Assembly (NCBI GenBank): GCA_024231375.1
Contig: JAAEQP010000956.1
Coordinates: 1 to 7,655 of the forward strand
Source: a bacterium
Lineage (GTDB): Bacteria > Hydrogenedentota > Hydrogenedentia > Hydrogenedentiales > SLHB01
DNA: 7,655 nt
Direction: 5' to 3'
The notes beneath the pieces were generated by a model. The model saw only the letters and a list, made by a program, of their open reading frames with translations, searched no databases and was not told the DNA's origin. Numbering within the stretch: position 1 is the stretch's first letter; each line of letters starts with the position of its first letter. A program made the translations under genes and the position numbers. Positions 1 through 6,572 of the stretch are shown here, in pieces.

Positions 1-778
1 CGCACCCGGGCGATCCCGTCCCTGCGATGGAATGGCGGTTCCAGTTGAACCGGTTGAACTCGACCACGGACGACGCCGCGCCATGGGATATGCCATATCC
101 CAGCCCGTTGTACTGACAATGGTGAATGTGATTGTGGTGGATGCGATGGCCCGTGCCATTGGCCAGATACACGCCGGCATGACCGAACCCCGAAATGTCG
201 CAATTGTCGACCTCCAGGCCGTCGTGTTGGACTCTGATGCCGTTTTGGGTCGGGAACTTGTAGTAGTACTTGTGTCCGTCGCCGCCTTCGCTGAACGCGC
301 GCCGGTGGTGGTTCAGATAGCGTTTCGTGTTCGGGCCCCGCAACCGGATTCCCGTGATGCGCGCACCGGGACCCCGTGGATGAATCAGTACGGGCGTCTT
401 CAGCGCATCGCACGTCAACAGCGCCCCCTCGGACCCGTCATGCCCGCGGTCGCTGGCCAAGGTGACACCCGCCGGTACGCTCAGCACGAATTCGTCGATG
501 TACACAAAGGTCGTGAAATCGATTTCCGCATCGCCGGGAATGAACACCACCTGCCCTTCGGTGGCTTTTTCCATGGCGTCGATCAGACCCTCAAGCGAAG
601 TGACCGTGAAATCACCGCCCGTGACGACGTTTGTGTACCCGGCGCCCCCGCCGATGGGACCTCTGTCGTCCGCCTTCGCGCCATAGGCGGCGCCGTCCAG
701 TTCCACGGAAGTAGGGGGCTCGGCCGCGGCGCACATCGACACGCCCAAGACAACACAGAACACCACATTCATCGCCAT
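1..778 (-). CDS. Secreted right-handed beta-helix (pectate-lyase-like) protein, C-terminus cut by window edge
   Basis: An open frame of 259 codons runs off the left edge without a stop, so only the N-terminal part is seen. The first 19 residues look like a Sec signal peptide: a hydrophobic stretch (NVVFCVVLGVSM) ending in AAA before Glu20. Cys16 is preceded by Met, so it does not form a good lipobox. Residues 50-150 resemble the opening of pectate-lyase-fold proteins: a V-F-I-P-G-D strand at 78-83, then VPAGVTLASDRG at 101-112 and ARITGIRLRGPN at 139-150. Residues 180-245 show beta-helix coils rich in Asn, Gly and His (HRIHHNHIHHCQYNG, 211-225). Such proteins usually bind or cleave polysaccharides outside the cell, but no catalytic set is visible, so lyase activity is not claimed. 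AGGAG lies 7 nt before the ATG at 778. An in-frame ATG at 805 with a weaker ribosome site is the alternative. The gene is 100 bp downstream of the glycosyltransferase operon and may share its transcript. Confidence 0.85.
   Translation of the reverse strand, partial: MAMNVVFCVVLGVSMCAAAEPPTSVELDGAAYGAKADDRGPIGGGAGYTNVVTGGDFTVTSLEGLIDAMEKATEGQVVFIPGDAEIDFTTFVYIDEFVLSVPAGVTLASDRGHDGSEGALLTCDALKTPVLIHPRGPGARITGIRLRGPNTKRYLNHHRRAFSEGGDGHKYYYKFPTQNGIRVQHDGLEVDNCDISGFGHAGVYLANGTGHRIHHNHIHHCQYNGLGYGISHGAASSVVEFNRFNWNRHSIAGTGSPGC
84..102. repeat. Perfect 19-bp inverted repeat inside the beta-helix gene
   Basis: The sequence TGGGATATGCCATATCCCA has two perfectly complementary 9-bp arms around one central base. 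It lies within codons for the Gly-Leu-Gly-Tyr-Gly-Ile-Ser-His segment of the beta-helix protein and is AT-richer than its surroundings. It may be a chance result of coding constraints; no function is assigned. Confidence 0.6.
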
Positions 779-878
779 TTGCTCACTCCTGAAGCCCAGT
801 TCCATCCCAACAAGAACAGCCGAGATGCGCGCAATCCTCGGTAGGGGCGGCCTACGTGCCGACCATCTTCGTCCCCCG

Positions 879-1040
879 CTACAGCCTCCCCCGAATCGCC
901 TCGACCACCCCCTCAATCGCCGTCCGGTTCTCGTCGTAGAAGGTGAGCGAGAATCGCACCAGAAAGTACGCCGCACTACCAAAGATCCACACCGCGGCAA
1001 CGCCGGGACCCGCCCATTCCTTGATTCGCTCAGTCCTCAA
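879..1040 (-). CDS. Small single-span membrane protein of 53 residues (TTG start), downstream of DUF2304
   Basis: This short frame begins at TTG (1040) and ends at TAG (879-881), giving 53 residues. GGAG sits 7 nt upstream of the TTG, inside the end of the DUF2304 gene, which it overlaps by 11 nt in another frame; this suggests translational coupling. The product has a short charged N-terminus (RTERIKEW), one hydrophobic span at about residues 10-32 (GPGVAAVWIFGSAAYFLVRF) and an amphipathic, charged tail (DENRTAIEGVVEAIRGRL). By the positive-inside rule the orientation is unclear, as both ends carry charges. I recognise no family. Its place directly after a DPM1-like transferase and its DUF2304 partner suggests a third small component of that membrane complex, but this is inference. 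There is no ATG in the frame, so a gene finder could easily miss it. The alternative is a chance open frame, though the membrane span, ribosome site and overlap argue against that. Confidence 0.6.
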   Translation of the reverse strand: MRTERIKEWAGPGVAAVWIFGSAAYFLVRFSLTFYDENRTAIEGVVEAIRGRL

Positions 1041-1437
1041 CGCGCTTCTCCAGCCGCCGGACGGCTTCGTCCAACAACGCCACTTCCTGGGTCAACCGGC
1101 GGTTTCGTTCCACAAGCCGCGAGATCACCACCGTGAAACTCAGTACCAACCCAAGCAAGAAGAGAAACGACGTCACGAACAGCATGGTGAGGTACTGGAA
1201 ATGCACCAAGTGGGAGACCTTCACGATGATGCCGGGGAACAAGCCCACCACCAAGCCGACTACGCCGGTGGCCAGCCACAAGAGGGCGTACCGTTCCTTG
1301 AGATGCCCGCGTCGTACCAACTCGAGGATCGCAAGCAGCAAGATGAGGCTGAACGCCAACAGCCCGATTCGGTGGGTCATTTGCAGGCCCTGCTGCACGC
1401 CTTCCTCGACATCGATGACCTGGATCGGTTCGTCCAT
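1030..1437 (-). CDS. DUF2304 family membrane protein, likely partner of the adjacent polyprenyl-phosphate glycosyltransferase
   Basis: The 135-residue product has three predicted membrane spans, at about 24-42, 50-74 and 82-104, followed by a charged heptad-like coiled coil at 105-134 (LVERNRRLTQEVALLDEAV). This layout matches DUF2304 proteins, which are commonly encoded next to DPM1-like GT2 enzymes. As I recall, in streptococci the small membrane protein GacJ binds the GT2 enzyme GacI and raises its output of polyprenyl-phosphate GlcNAc; a similar role is inferred here, with no sugar implied. The gene starts 2 nt after the stop of the GT2 gene, with GGGAG 8 nt before the ATG at 1437. The acidic 19-residue N-terminal extension before the first span is unusual, so an in-frame ATG at 1380 (Met20) is an alternative start. 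The 3' end overlaps the small ORF at 879-1040. Confidence 0.85.
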   Translation of the reverse strand: MDEPIQVIDVEEGVQQGLQMTHRIGLLAFSLILLLAILELVRRGHLKERYALLWLATGVVGLVVGLFPGIIVKVSHLVHFQYLTMLFVTSFLFLLGLVLSFTVVISRLVERNRRLTQEVALLDEAVRRLEKRVED

Positions 1438-1439
1438 GG

Positions 1440-2156
1440 TCAGTCTCCCTCAGCCTTGGTGAACTTGCGGAACACGTCGATGAAGATGGCAAGGCCCACC
1501 TTTATCATGTAATACAACGCGTGCCGGGGCGAGATGGACGTCCGTCCGCCTTGGCGCGGACTCATCTCGACCGGTATTTCGACCGGGCGCAATCCCGATT
1601 TGTGCATGATGACCAGCGTTTCGGCCTCGGGGTAGTCGTCCGGATAGTGTCGCGCAAAGAGGCAGAAGGCCTTGCGGTTGGCCGCGCGGAACCCGCTGGT
1701 CGTGTCCGTGATGCCTGCGCCCATCACGACATCCACTAGCCGTGACATGAGCGACTTGCCCACCCGGCGAAACACCGACGGCGTGTACGCCGTGTCCGCC
1801 ACGTACCGTGAACCAATCACCATGTCCGCGTCGCCTTGGTCGAGACGATCCACCAGCGACCGCAACTGCTCTACCGGATGCTGTCCGTCCGCATCGCACT
1901 GAACTGCCACGTCGTAGCCTTCGCGCACCGCGTAGAGGTAGCCGGTTTGCATGGCGCCGCCGATGCCCACGTTGTAGGCCAATCGAAGAAGCGCGGCGCC
2001 CTCCGTCCGTTCTACGATGGCAGCTGTGTCGTCGATCGATCCGTCGTCCACCACCACCACGTCGTACTCGGGCACGTGATCGCGCAACGACGCCAGCACG
2101 TCGGCGATGGTCGCCGATTCGTTGTAGGCCGGGATGATGACCAGCACACGCTGCAT
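1440..2156 (-). CDS. DPM1-like GT2 glycosyltransferase (polyprenyl-phosphate sugar synthase type)
   Basis: This 238-residue cytoplasmic-facing enzyme is expected to transfer a sugar from a nucleotide donor to a polyprenyl phosphate. The GT-A fold is clear: VIIPAYNES near the N-terminus, VVVDDGS at 34-40, the metal-binding CDADGQHP with Asp88 and Asp90, VIGSRY at 113-118, and DTTSGFRAANRKAF at 151-164, which is typical of the DPM/DPG-synthase-like subgroup. The length suits the single-domain DPM1 form without its own membrane spans, in line with a need for the DUF2304 membrane partner that follows 2 nt later. The start is the ATG at 2156, which shares one base with the stop of the upstream GT2 gene (TGATG). 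An upstream extension of the same open frame has no family similarity and lies inside the previous gene, so it was discarded. The sugar and the lipid cannot be named from sequence. Confidence 0.9.
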   Translation of the reverse strand: MQRVLVIIPAYNESATIADVLASLRDHVPEYDVVVVDDGSIDDTAAIVERTEGAALLRLAYNVGIGGAMQTGYLYAVREGYDVAVQCDADGQHPVEQLRSLVDRLDQGDADMVIGSRYVADTAYTPSVFRRVGKSLMSRLVDVVMGAGITDTTSGFRAANRKAFCLFARHYPDDYPEAETLVIMHKSGLRPVEIPVEMSPRQGGRTSISPRHALYYMIKVGLAIFIDVFRKFTKAEGD

Positions 2157-3148
2157 CAGTACGTTTCCTTTCGGCAGATGACGAAATGCCAGAACCCACG
2201 CACCATGCCCAGGGCGCGGGCGCAATCCCGCAAGACGGCCATGTCGGAATACGACAGCATCCGCCAGTTGCCGGTGCGTTTCACCAAAGTGAGGGCCATG
2301 GGGACCCGCAAGGCCGCGTACACCGTGACCAGGAGGATCACCAGACACCCCGATACGGTTACCGGAACGCGATGGGGGATAGACGCAACCTGGACGGCAA
2401 ACGCCATGGCCAGGAGCAGGATCAGGCCGGGGGCCAGCAAGTCCGCCGTGCCCGCATACCGGTCGCCGCTCCCCTTGCGCTTCGGATGCTTCCGATAGAG
2501 CTTCACACGCCAGCACCCGTGCCACATCTGCGTCCGCAGATAGGGCCGCAATCGGTCGGGGTGGTAGTGGTTCACCACGGCGTCCCGCGCGAACCGCAAC
2601 GTGCCGTGGTCCGCCAACCGGTACGCCAAGTCGTTGTCCTCGCCCGATGCCATTGTGAATGCCTCGTCGAACCCGCCCACGGCCTCGAATGCCTCCTTGC
2701 GGTAGGCCACGTTGAAGGACCCCAGGAAATCCACTTCCTTGCCGAAGCGCTCGTGGCGGAGCGCGATCTCTTCGTGCACGATGCGCGCCAGCAGCGGTTC
2801 GGGATTGGCCATGCCGTACGTGCCCCCGACCGAAATCACCCCGTCCTCGAACCCGGCCGTCAGGTGCTCCAGCCAGTCTTCCGCGGGCACGCAGTCCGAG
2901 TCCGTGAAGGCTACCACTTCGCCCGTCGCCTCGGCCGCACCGCGATTCCGCGCGGCAGCCGGGCCCCGATTCTCCTGCCACACGTAGTGTACGTCATACC
3001 CTTCGGCGATGCGAGCCGTATCGTCCGTGGACCCGTCGTCTACCACAATGACCTCATCGGCCGGTTGCGTCTGGTTCAAACACGCCTCCAGGCACTCGGC
3101 CAAGGTGGCTTCCCCATTGTGGGCCGGTATGACAATGGACACCCGCAC
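2156..3148 (-). CDS. Membrane-anchored GT2 family glycosyltransferase (GTG start)
   Basis: The 330-residue product opens with a GT-A catalytic domain: VSIVIPAHNGEATL at 3-16, VIVVDDGSTDDT at 33-44, RGPAAARNRG at 61-70, the metal-binding FTDSDC at 81-86, GSFNVAYRKEAFEAVGGFDE at 143-162 and an acidic catalytic-base-type motif GEDNDLAYR at 169-177. HYHP at 194-197 precedes two predicted membrane spans at about 236-256 and 262-284, so the catalytic domain is probably held at the inner face of the cytoplasmic membrane. The start is GTG at 3148, 2 nt after the stop of the Alg13-like gene, with a strong GGAGG 7 nt upstream. Its stop overlaps the next start by one base. It is probably an inverting transferase adding one residue to a lipid-linked or surface glycan; donor and acceptor are unknown. 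Confidence 0.88.
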   Translation of the reverse strand: MRVSIVIPAHNGEATLAECLEACLNQTQPADEVIVVDDGSTDDTARIAEGYDVHYVWQENRGPAAARNRGAAEATGEVVAFTDSDCVPAEDWLEHLTAGFEDGVISVGGTYGMANPEPLLARIVHEEIALRHERFGKEVDFLGSFNVAYRKEAFEAVGGFDEAFTMASGEDNDLAYRLADHGTLRFARDAVVNHYHPDRLRPYLRTQMWHGCWRVKLYRKHPKRKGSGDRYAGTADLLAPGLILLLAMAFAVQVASIPHRVPVTVSGCLVILLVTVYAALRVPMALTLVKRTGNWRMLSYSDMAVLRDCARALGMVRGFWHFVICRKETY

Positions 3149-3150
3149 CG

Positions 3151-3648
3151 CTATGCCTCCGTTCCCGCCGGTTTCGCCGCTACCCGTTCAATGGATTCGC
3201 GGACCGCCTCGATGAGCCGGTGCCGCGCGGGCCGGTACGACTCGGGAAGTTCGGGCGGATTCGCGCAGGCTTCGGGCAGTTCCTCGATGTCGAGAACCAC
3301 ACGCCCCCACCCGCGTCGTTGAACCGCCTCCGCCACATCCACCTGATGGTCGGTCAGATGTTCGTTGAACCCCTTGCGTCGCGGCACCACGATGGCCGGA
3401 CGTCGCGCTTCCAAGGCGTCCAGTACCGTGCCGATGCCGCCGTGACACACCACCAGACGCGCTTCACGCTGCAGCGCCACCACCTCGTCGTGGCTCTTGA
3501 AATCGAAATGCTCGCAATGCTCCGGCACCGTCATGCACAGACCCGTCTGGACGACCACCCGTTCGCCAGTCGATTCAGCGATGGTGTCCATCTTTCGGAT
3601 GAGGCGTCCGAAATCCAGGAACATGGTGCCTACCGTCACGTAAATCAT
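3151..3648 (-). CDS. Alg13/PssE-like glycosyltransferase subunit (GT28 C-terminal domain)
   Basis: The 165-residue product begins MIYVTVGTMFLDFGRLI, the usual opening of bacterial Alg13 homologues. It carries the nucleotide-sugar site of GT28 C-terminal domains: VCHGGIGTVLDALEARRPAIVVPR spans 67-90, with HGGIGT at 69-74, and NEHLTDHQ follows at 95-102. In Alg13/Alg14-type enzymes (PssE/PssD in rhizobia, Cps14F/Cps14G in pneumococcus) this half works with an Alg14 half that supplies the membrane and acceptor side. Here the Alg14 half lies at the start of the upstream fusion gene, so the two products probably form one cytoplasmic-face transferase. The ATG at 3648 overlaps the upstream stop by 4 nt (ATGA) and has GGAGG 5 nt before it. 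A longer open frame upstream belongs to the antisense-like shadow of the radical SAM coding region and was not used. The sugar specificity is unknown. Confidence 0.88.
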   Translation of the reverse strand: MIYVTVGTMFLDFGRLIRKMDTIAESTGERVVVQTGLCMTVPEHCEHFDFKSHDEVVALQREARLVVCHGGIGTVLDALEARRPAIVVPRRKGFNEHLTDHQVDVAEAVQRRGWGRVVLDIEELPEACANPPELPESYRPARHRLIEAVRESIERVAAKPAGTEA

Positions 3649-5579
3649 GCGCCCTCCGAGGACGGCGGGTCTTTGCGGCCCGCAAACGTCATCCGTACCA
3701 ACAGGAACACGCCCAGCACGCGGTGTTTGAATCCCGTCCACGTCAACGCCTGAAGCAGTTGCCGCCAGATGAACTTCGGGCGGAAGTAGAATCGCTTCAG
3801 GGCTTCTCGATACTTGCGCCCCACCAGTTCCGGCGTCAGATCGCCCATGCGGAAAACCAGGCTGCCGTAGGATGCCAGGTCCTCCCACGAGTCGATGAGC
3901 ATCTCGCCGTCGGCCTGCACCTGTTCGTACATCACCGTGCCGGGATAGGGCGTGGCGATGGTGAACTGCACAAGGTCCAGGTCCAGACCCATGGCAAACG
4001 CGATGGACGCTTCCATGTCCGCCTCGGTTTCCCCCACGTTGCCCAGCATGAAGTAGCCGCCCACTTCGAGGCCGGCCGCCTTCGCTGCCGCCACGGCCTC
4101 TGTCACCTGTTCCAGCCGGATATCCTTCTTCAACGAATCCAGCACGCGTTGCACGCCCGACTCGATGCCGAAATACACCCGGTAGCAGCCCGCGTCTTTC
4201 ATGCGCTGTAAGACTTCGGGTTCGGCACGGTTCACGCGGATGCCGTTGGTCGTCGACCACGGCGTCGTGTGAAGGCCCCGCTCAATCAGGAGATCGCAGA
4301 TGTCCAGCGCCCGGTCCGCGCGCATGGTGAAGTTGTCGTCGAGCACCGCTATCTCGCGCGCGCCGTACCGTTCAATGAGGAACTGCCATTCGTCCACCAC
4401 GTCCTCGGGTTCCCGCATGCGCAGGCGGCTGCCGTAGACCCCCTTGTAGCAAAAGGTGCATTCGTAGGGGCATCCTCGGCTCGTCATGATGGGCAGACAG
4501 AAATCGTTGCGTCGCGCCAGGCTCGAATACCGCCGCAACGGGAAGATGGACCAGTCCGGGTAGGGGAGTGTCCCCAAGTCGCGGCAGAGGTCTCGCTCCG
4601 GGTTGTGAACGATGTCGTTGCCGTTGCGCCACGACAGGCCCGCGATGTCCTGGACGCCCTCGTTCGCGACCAACGCTTCCACAAGCTCCGCCGCGGTGGT
4701 CTCGCCCTCGCCGCGTACCACGTAGTCAAACCCGTCCTCGCCCAGCAACTCCTCCGGGGCCACCGTGGCGTGGGGCCCGCCCGCCACGAAAATCGGTGTC
4801 GACGTCAGCTCTGCGCGCAAACGCCGAACGATGCCCAGTGCCCCTGGCACCAACGGCGTCGTGACCGTCAGGCACACCATGTCCGGCGCTTGGGCCGACA
4901 CGACCTCCGCCACGGCTTCCGTATCGAGTTTCTCCACGTTCGCGTCCAGGAGCCGCACCACACACCCGTGCTGCTGCAAGACCGACGCGATGTAGGCCAG
5001 TCCCATGGGCGGCTGGTCGCTGGAAAACCCGGTCAGATGGGCCTGTTGAACCAGCGTCACCTTCATTCGGTGTTCGTCGCTCCGGTCGCCCGCAAACGGG
5101 TCGTCTTCGTCGATGAGGCTGCCTCGAAACACCGCACGAGGTCCGTACACCCGGACGAGTTCACGCCACTGCACCAGGAACCGGTCCGCGGCCCAGTACA
5201 TGAATCGGCCCGTGATGGACGGGTGGGTCGCCTGTGCGCCGCATTCGACGTAGACCATGGGAATACGGAACAGCTTGGCCACGAGAATCGCGGGAATGGC
5301 GATCTCGGCGCCCGTACTGACGAGCAGGTCGGGTCGTTCCTTCTTGAATATCTTCCGGACTCGGAACAGGTTCTTCAGAAACTCGATGGGATTCCGAGCC
5401 ATGTTCGGCACGAGATAGCCGTTCGGCAGCCGTCGCGTGGTATCGGCGTCGTAGGTGAAGTAGAAGGTGTCGTGGCCCTCGAAGGCTTCCGCAAGCTGGA
5501 GCATCTCGGTCAGGTGTCCGCCATGGGAGCACACCAAGCCGATCTTCAGCCGCCGCGTTGGAGTTGTGGACGCATCCAT
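3645..5579 (-). CDS. Alg14/PssD-like domain fused to a B12-binding radical SAM enzyme
   Basis: One uninterrupted frame of 644 residues joins two proteins that are normally separate. Residues 11-156 are a full Alg14/PssD-like domain: KIGLVCSHGGHLTEML at 12-27, STGAEIAIPAILVAKLF at 88-104, VECGAQATHPSITGRF at 111-126 and DRFLVQW at 132-138. A polar linker at 157-171 is rich in Asp and Glu. Residues 172-310 are a B12-binding-type domain (PPMGLAYIASVL, 190-201; FVAGGPHATVAPEELL, 264-279) lacking the DxHxxG cobalamin ligand motif. Residues 360-560 are a radical SAM barrel with the 4Fe-4S ligands Cys370, Cys374 and Cys377 (RGCPYECTFCY). A basic C-terminal tail follows. GGAGG lies 6 nt before the ATG at 5579. 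The Alg14 half should pair with the Alg13-like product encoded next; the radical SAM half may modify the glycan or lipid, with unknown chemistry. Met172 (ATG at 5066) sits in an ATGA motif, so a lost gene boundary is possible. Confidence 0.88.
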   Translation of the reverse strand: MDASTTPTRRLKIGLVCSHGGHLTEMLQLAEAFEGHDTFYFTYDADTTRRLPNGYLVPNMARNPIEFLKNLFRVRKIFKKERPDLLVSTGAEIAIPAILVAKLFRIPMVYVECGAQATHPSITGRFMYWAADRFLVQWRELVRVYGPRAVFRGSLIDEDDPFAGDRSDEHRMKVTLVQQAHLTGFSSDQPPMGLAYIASVLQQHGCVVRLLDANVEKLDTEAVAEVVSAQAPDMVCLTVTTPLVPGALGIVRRLRAELTSTPIFVAGGPHATVAPEELLGEDGFDYVVRGEGETTAAELVEALVANEGVQDIAGLSWRNGNDIVHNPERDLCRDLGTLPYPDWSIFPLRRYSSLARRNDFCLPIMTSRGCPYECTFCYKGVYGSRLRMREPEDVVDEWQFLIERYGAREIAVLDDNFTMRADRALDICDLLIERGLHTTPWSTTNGIRVNRAEPEVLQRMKDAGCYRVYFGIESGVQRVLDSLKKDIRLEQVTEAVAAAKAAGLEVGGYFMLGNVGETEADMEASIAFAMGLDLDLVQFTIATPYPGTVMYEQVQADGEMLIDSWEDLASYGSLVFRMGDLTPELVGRKYREALKRFYFRPKFIWRQLLQALTWTGFKHRVLGVFLLVRMTFAGRKDPPSSEGA

Positions 5580-5594
5580 GGTCCGCCTCCCCGC

Positions 5595-6560
5595 CTACGC
5601 GTCCGGGTCCGGCGCCGGACATGCCCCGGGCGGAATCGGGGTCACGAGACCCTTCACGATTCCCCACGCATACGGCCAGATAACGATCCACCGCGCGATC
5701 CACCGGGGAACGGCCGTCACCGGGTTCTTGAATCGCGCCAACAGGAAGAGAAGCGTCAACAGCAACGGCGCCAGCGCCACGGCTGCGCCCGCGATGATGT
5801 GTACCAGCATCAACAGCAGACCCGCGGGCACGGCCAAGGCCAGCACGGGAATGGCCAGCGTGTACCACCACAGACCCTCACGCCAACCCGCCGCACGCAA
5901 CATCACCACGATGTCCTTGCCCATCATCACGCTTTTGCGCATCAGGCCTTTGAACCGGGTTTCGTAATTGTGACGGGCCGCCGCGCCTTCCTCGAACCAG
6001 ATGCGATATCCCGCTTTGCGCAGCGCGATGCTGATATACACGTCTTCGGCCGCACTGTGCCGGGGCAGCTTCAACCAGCCGCCCACCTTGCGCAGGGCGT
6101 CGGCGCGGAAGTAGCTGTTCCCGCCGATGACGCCGTCCGTCTCGCCCGTCCGTTGGGTCTCCACCACGAACCACATGTGGTGAAGCCAACTCGTGAACGT
6201 ACGCGCGCCCACCGGCGGATGCCGGCCCGTGCCAGCGGCGACGTCCGGTCGCGCATCGAGCGCATCCTTGGCGCAGGCCACCCACTCCGGGGCCAGTTCG
6301 CAATCGGCGTCGGTAAAGGCGAGGTAATCCGTGGTACACGCATCGAGCACGGCATTGCGCGCTTCGTAGAGGCCCGTGGCATTGCTGGCAATCACGCGTG
6401 CGCCGAACTGTTCGGCCACGGCCACTGTCGGGTCGGACGCCTCGTCCACCGCCACAATCACCTCGTCGGGCGCCACGGTCTGGGTGCGGATGCTCTCCAG
6501 GCAGGGCCCGATGATGTCCTGGGCGTTTCGGGCGCAGATCGCGAGTGTCAGAGTCGCCAT
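5595..6560 (-). CDS. Membrane-anchored GT2 family glycosyltransferase, first gene of the operon
   Basis: The 321-residue product has a GT-A catalytic domain: LAICARNAQDIIGPCLESI at 6-24, VIVAVDEASD at 34-43, ARNAVLDA at 67-74, the metal-binding FTDADCELAPEW at 82-93, GGNSYFRADALRKVGGW at 146-162 and the acidic motif AEDVYISIALRKAG at 171-184. The usual VDDGS signature reads VDEAS here; Asp39 is kept. About 50 hydrophobic residues at 228-276 form two close membrane spans, and WIARWIVIWPYAWGIVKGL (287-305) may be a third, membrane-lying segment. The ATG at 6560 was chosen because the family's first strand begins 3 residues later; the upstream part of the open frame resembles no protein. GGAG lies only 3 nt from the ATG, which is short. 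A 15-nt gap separates it from the fusion gene. Donor and acceptor are unknown. Confidence 0.85.
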   Translation of the reverse strand: MATLTLAICARNAQDIIGPCLESIRTQTVAPDEVIVAVDEASDPTVAVAEQFGARVIASNATGLYEARNAVLDACTTDYLAFTDADCELAPEWVACAKDALDARPDVAAGTGRHPPVGARTFTSWLHHMWFVVETQRTGETDGVIGGNSYFRADALRKVGGWLKLPRHSAAEDVYISIALRKAGYRIWFEEGAAARHNYETRFKGLMRKSVMMGKDIVVMLRAAGWREGLWWYTLAIPVLALAVPAGLLLMLVHIIAGAAVALAPLLLTLLFLLARFKNPVTAVPRWIARWIVIWPYAWGIVKGLVTPIPPGACPAPDPDA

Positions 6561-6572
6561 AGGCTCCGCATT

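Noticed and set aside
32..844. 270-codon plus-strand open frame at the left end
   Set aside because: It is antisense to the beta-helix gene, which has a signal peptide, ribosome site and recognisable fold, and it has no family features.
841..855. Hairpin GTAGG-GGCGG-CCTAC between the small ORF and the beta-helix gene, considered as a terminator
   Set aside because: Only a 5-bp stem and no T-rich tract on either strand; not enough to call a terminator, so read-through into the beta-helix gene stays possible.
779..878. Separate promoter for the beta-helix gene
   Set aside because: No -35/-10 pair with acceptable spacing could be found on the minus strand in this gap.
2186..3322. 378-codon plus-strand open frame
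   Set aside because: Antisense to the second GT2 gene and Alg13-like gene; composition typical of a shadow frame.
5066..5579. Splitting the fusion into two annotated genes
   Set aside because: The frame is continuous with no stop and no well-placed ribosome site before Met172, so it is annotated as one gene, with the doubt recorded as a finding.
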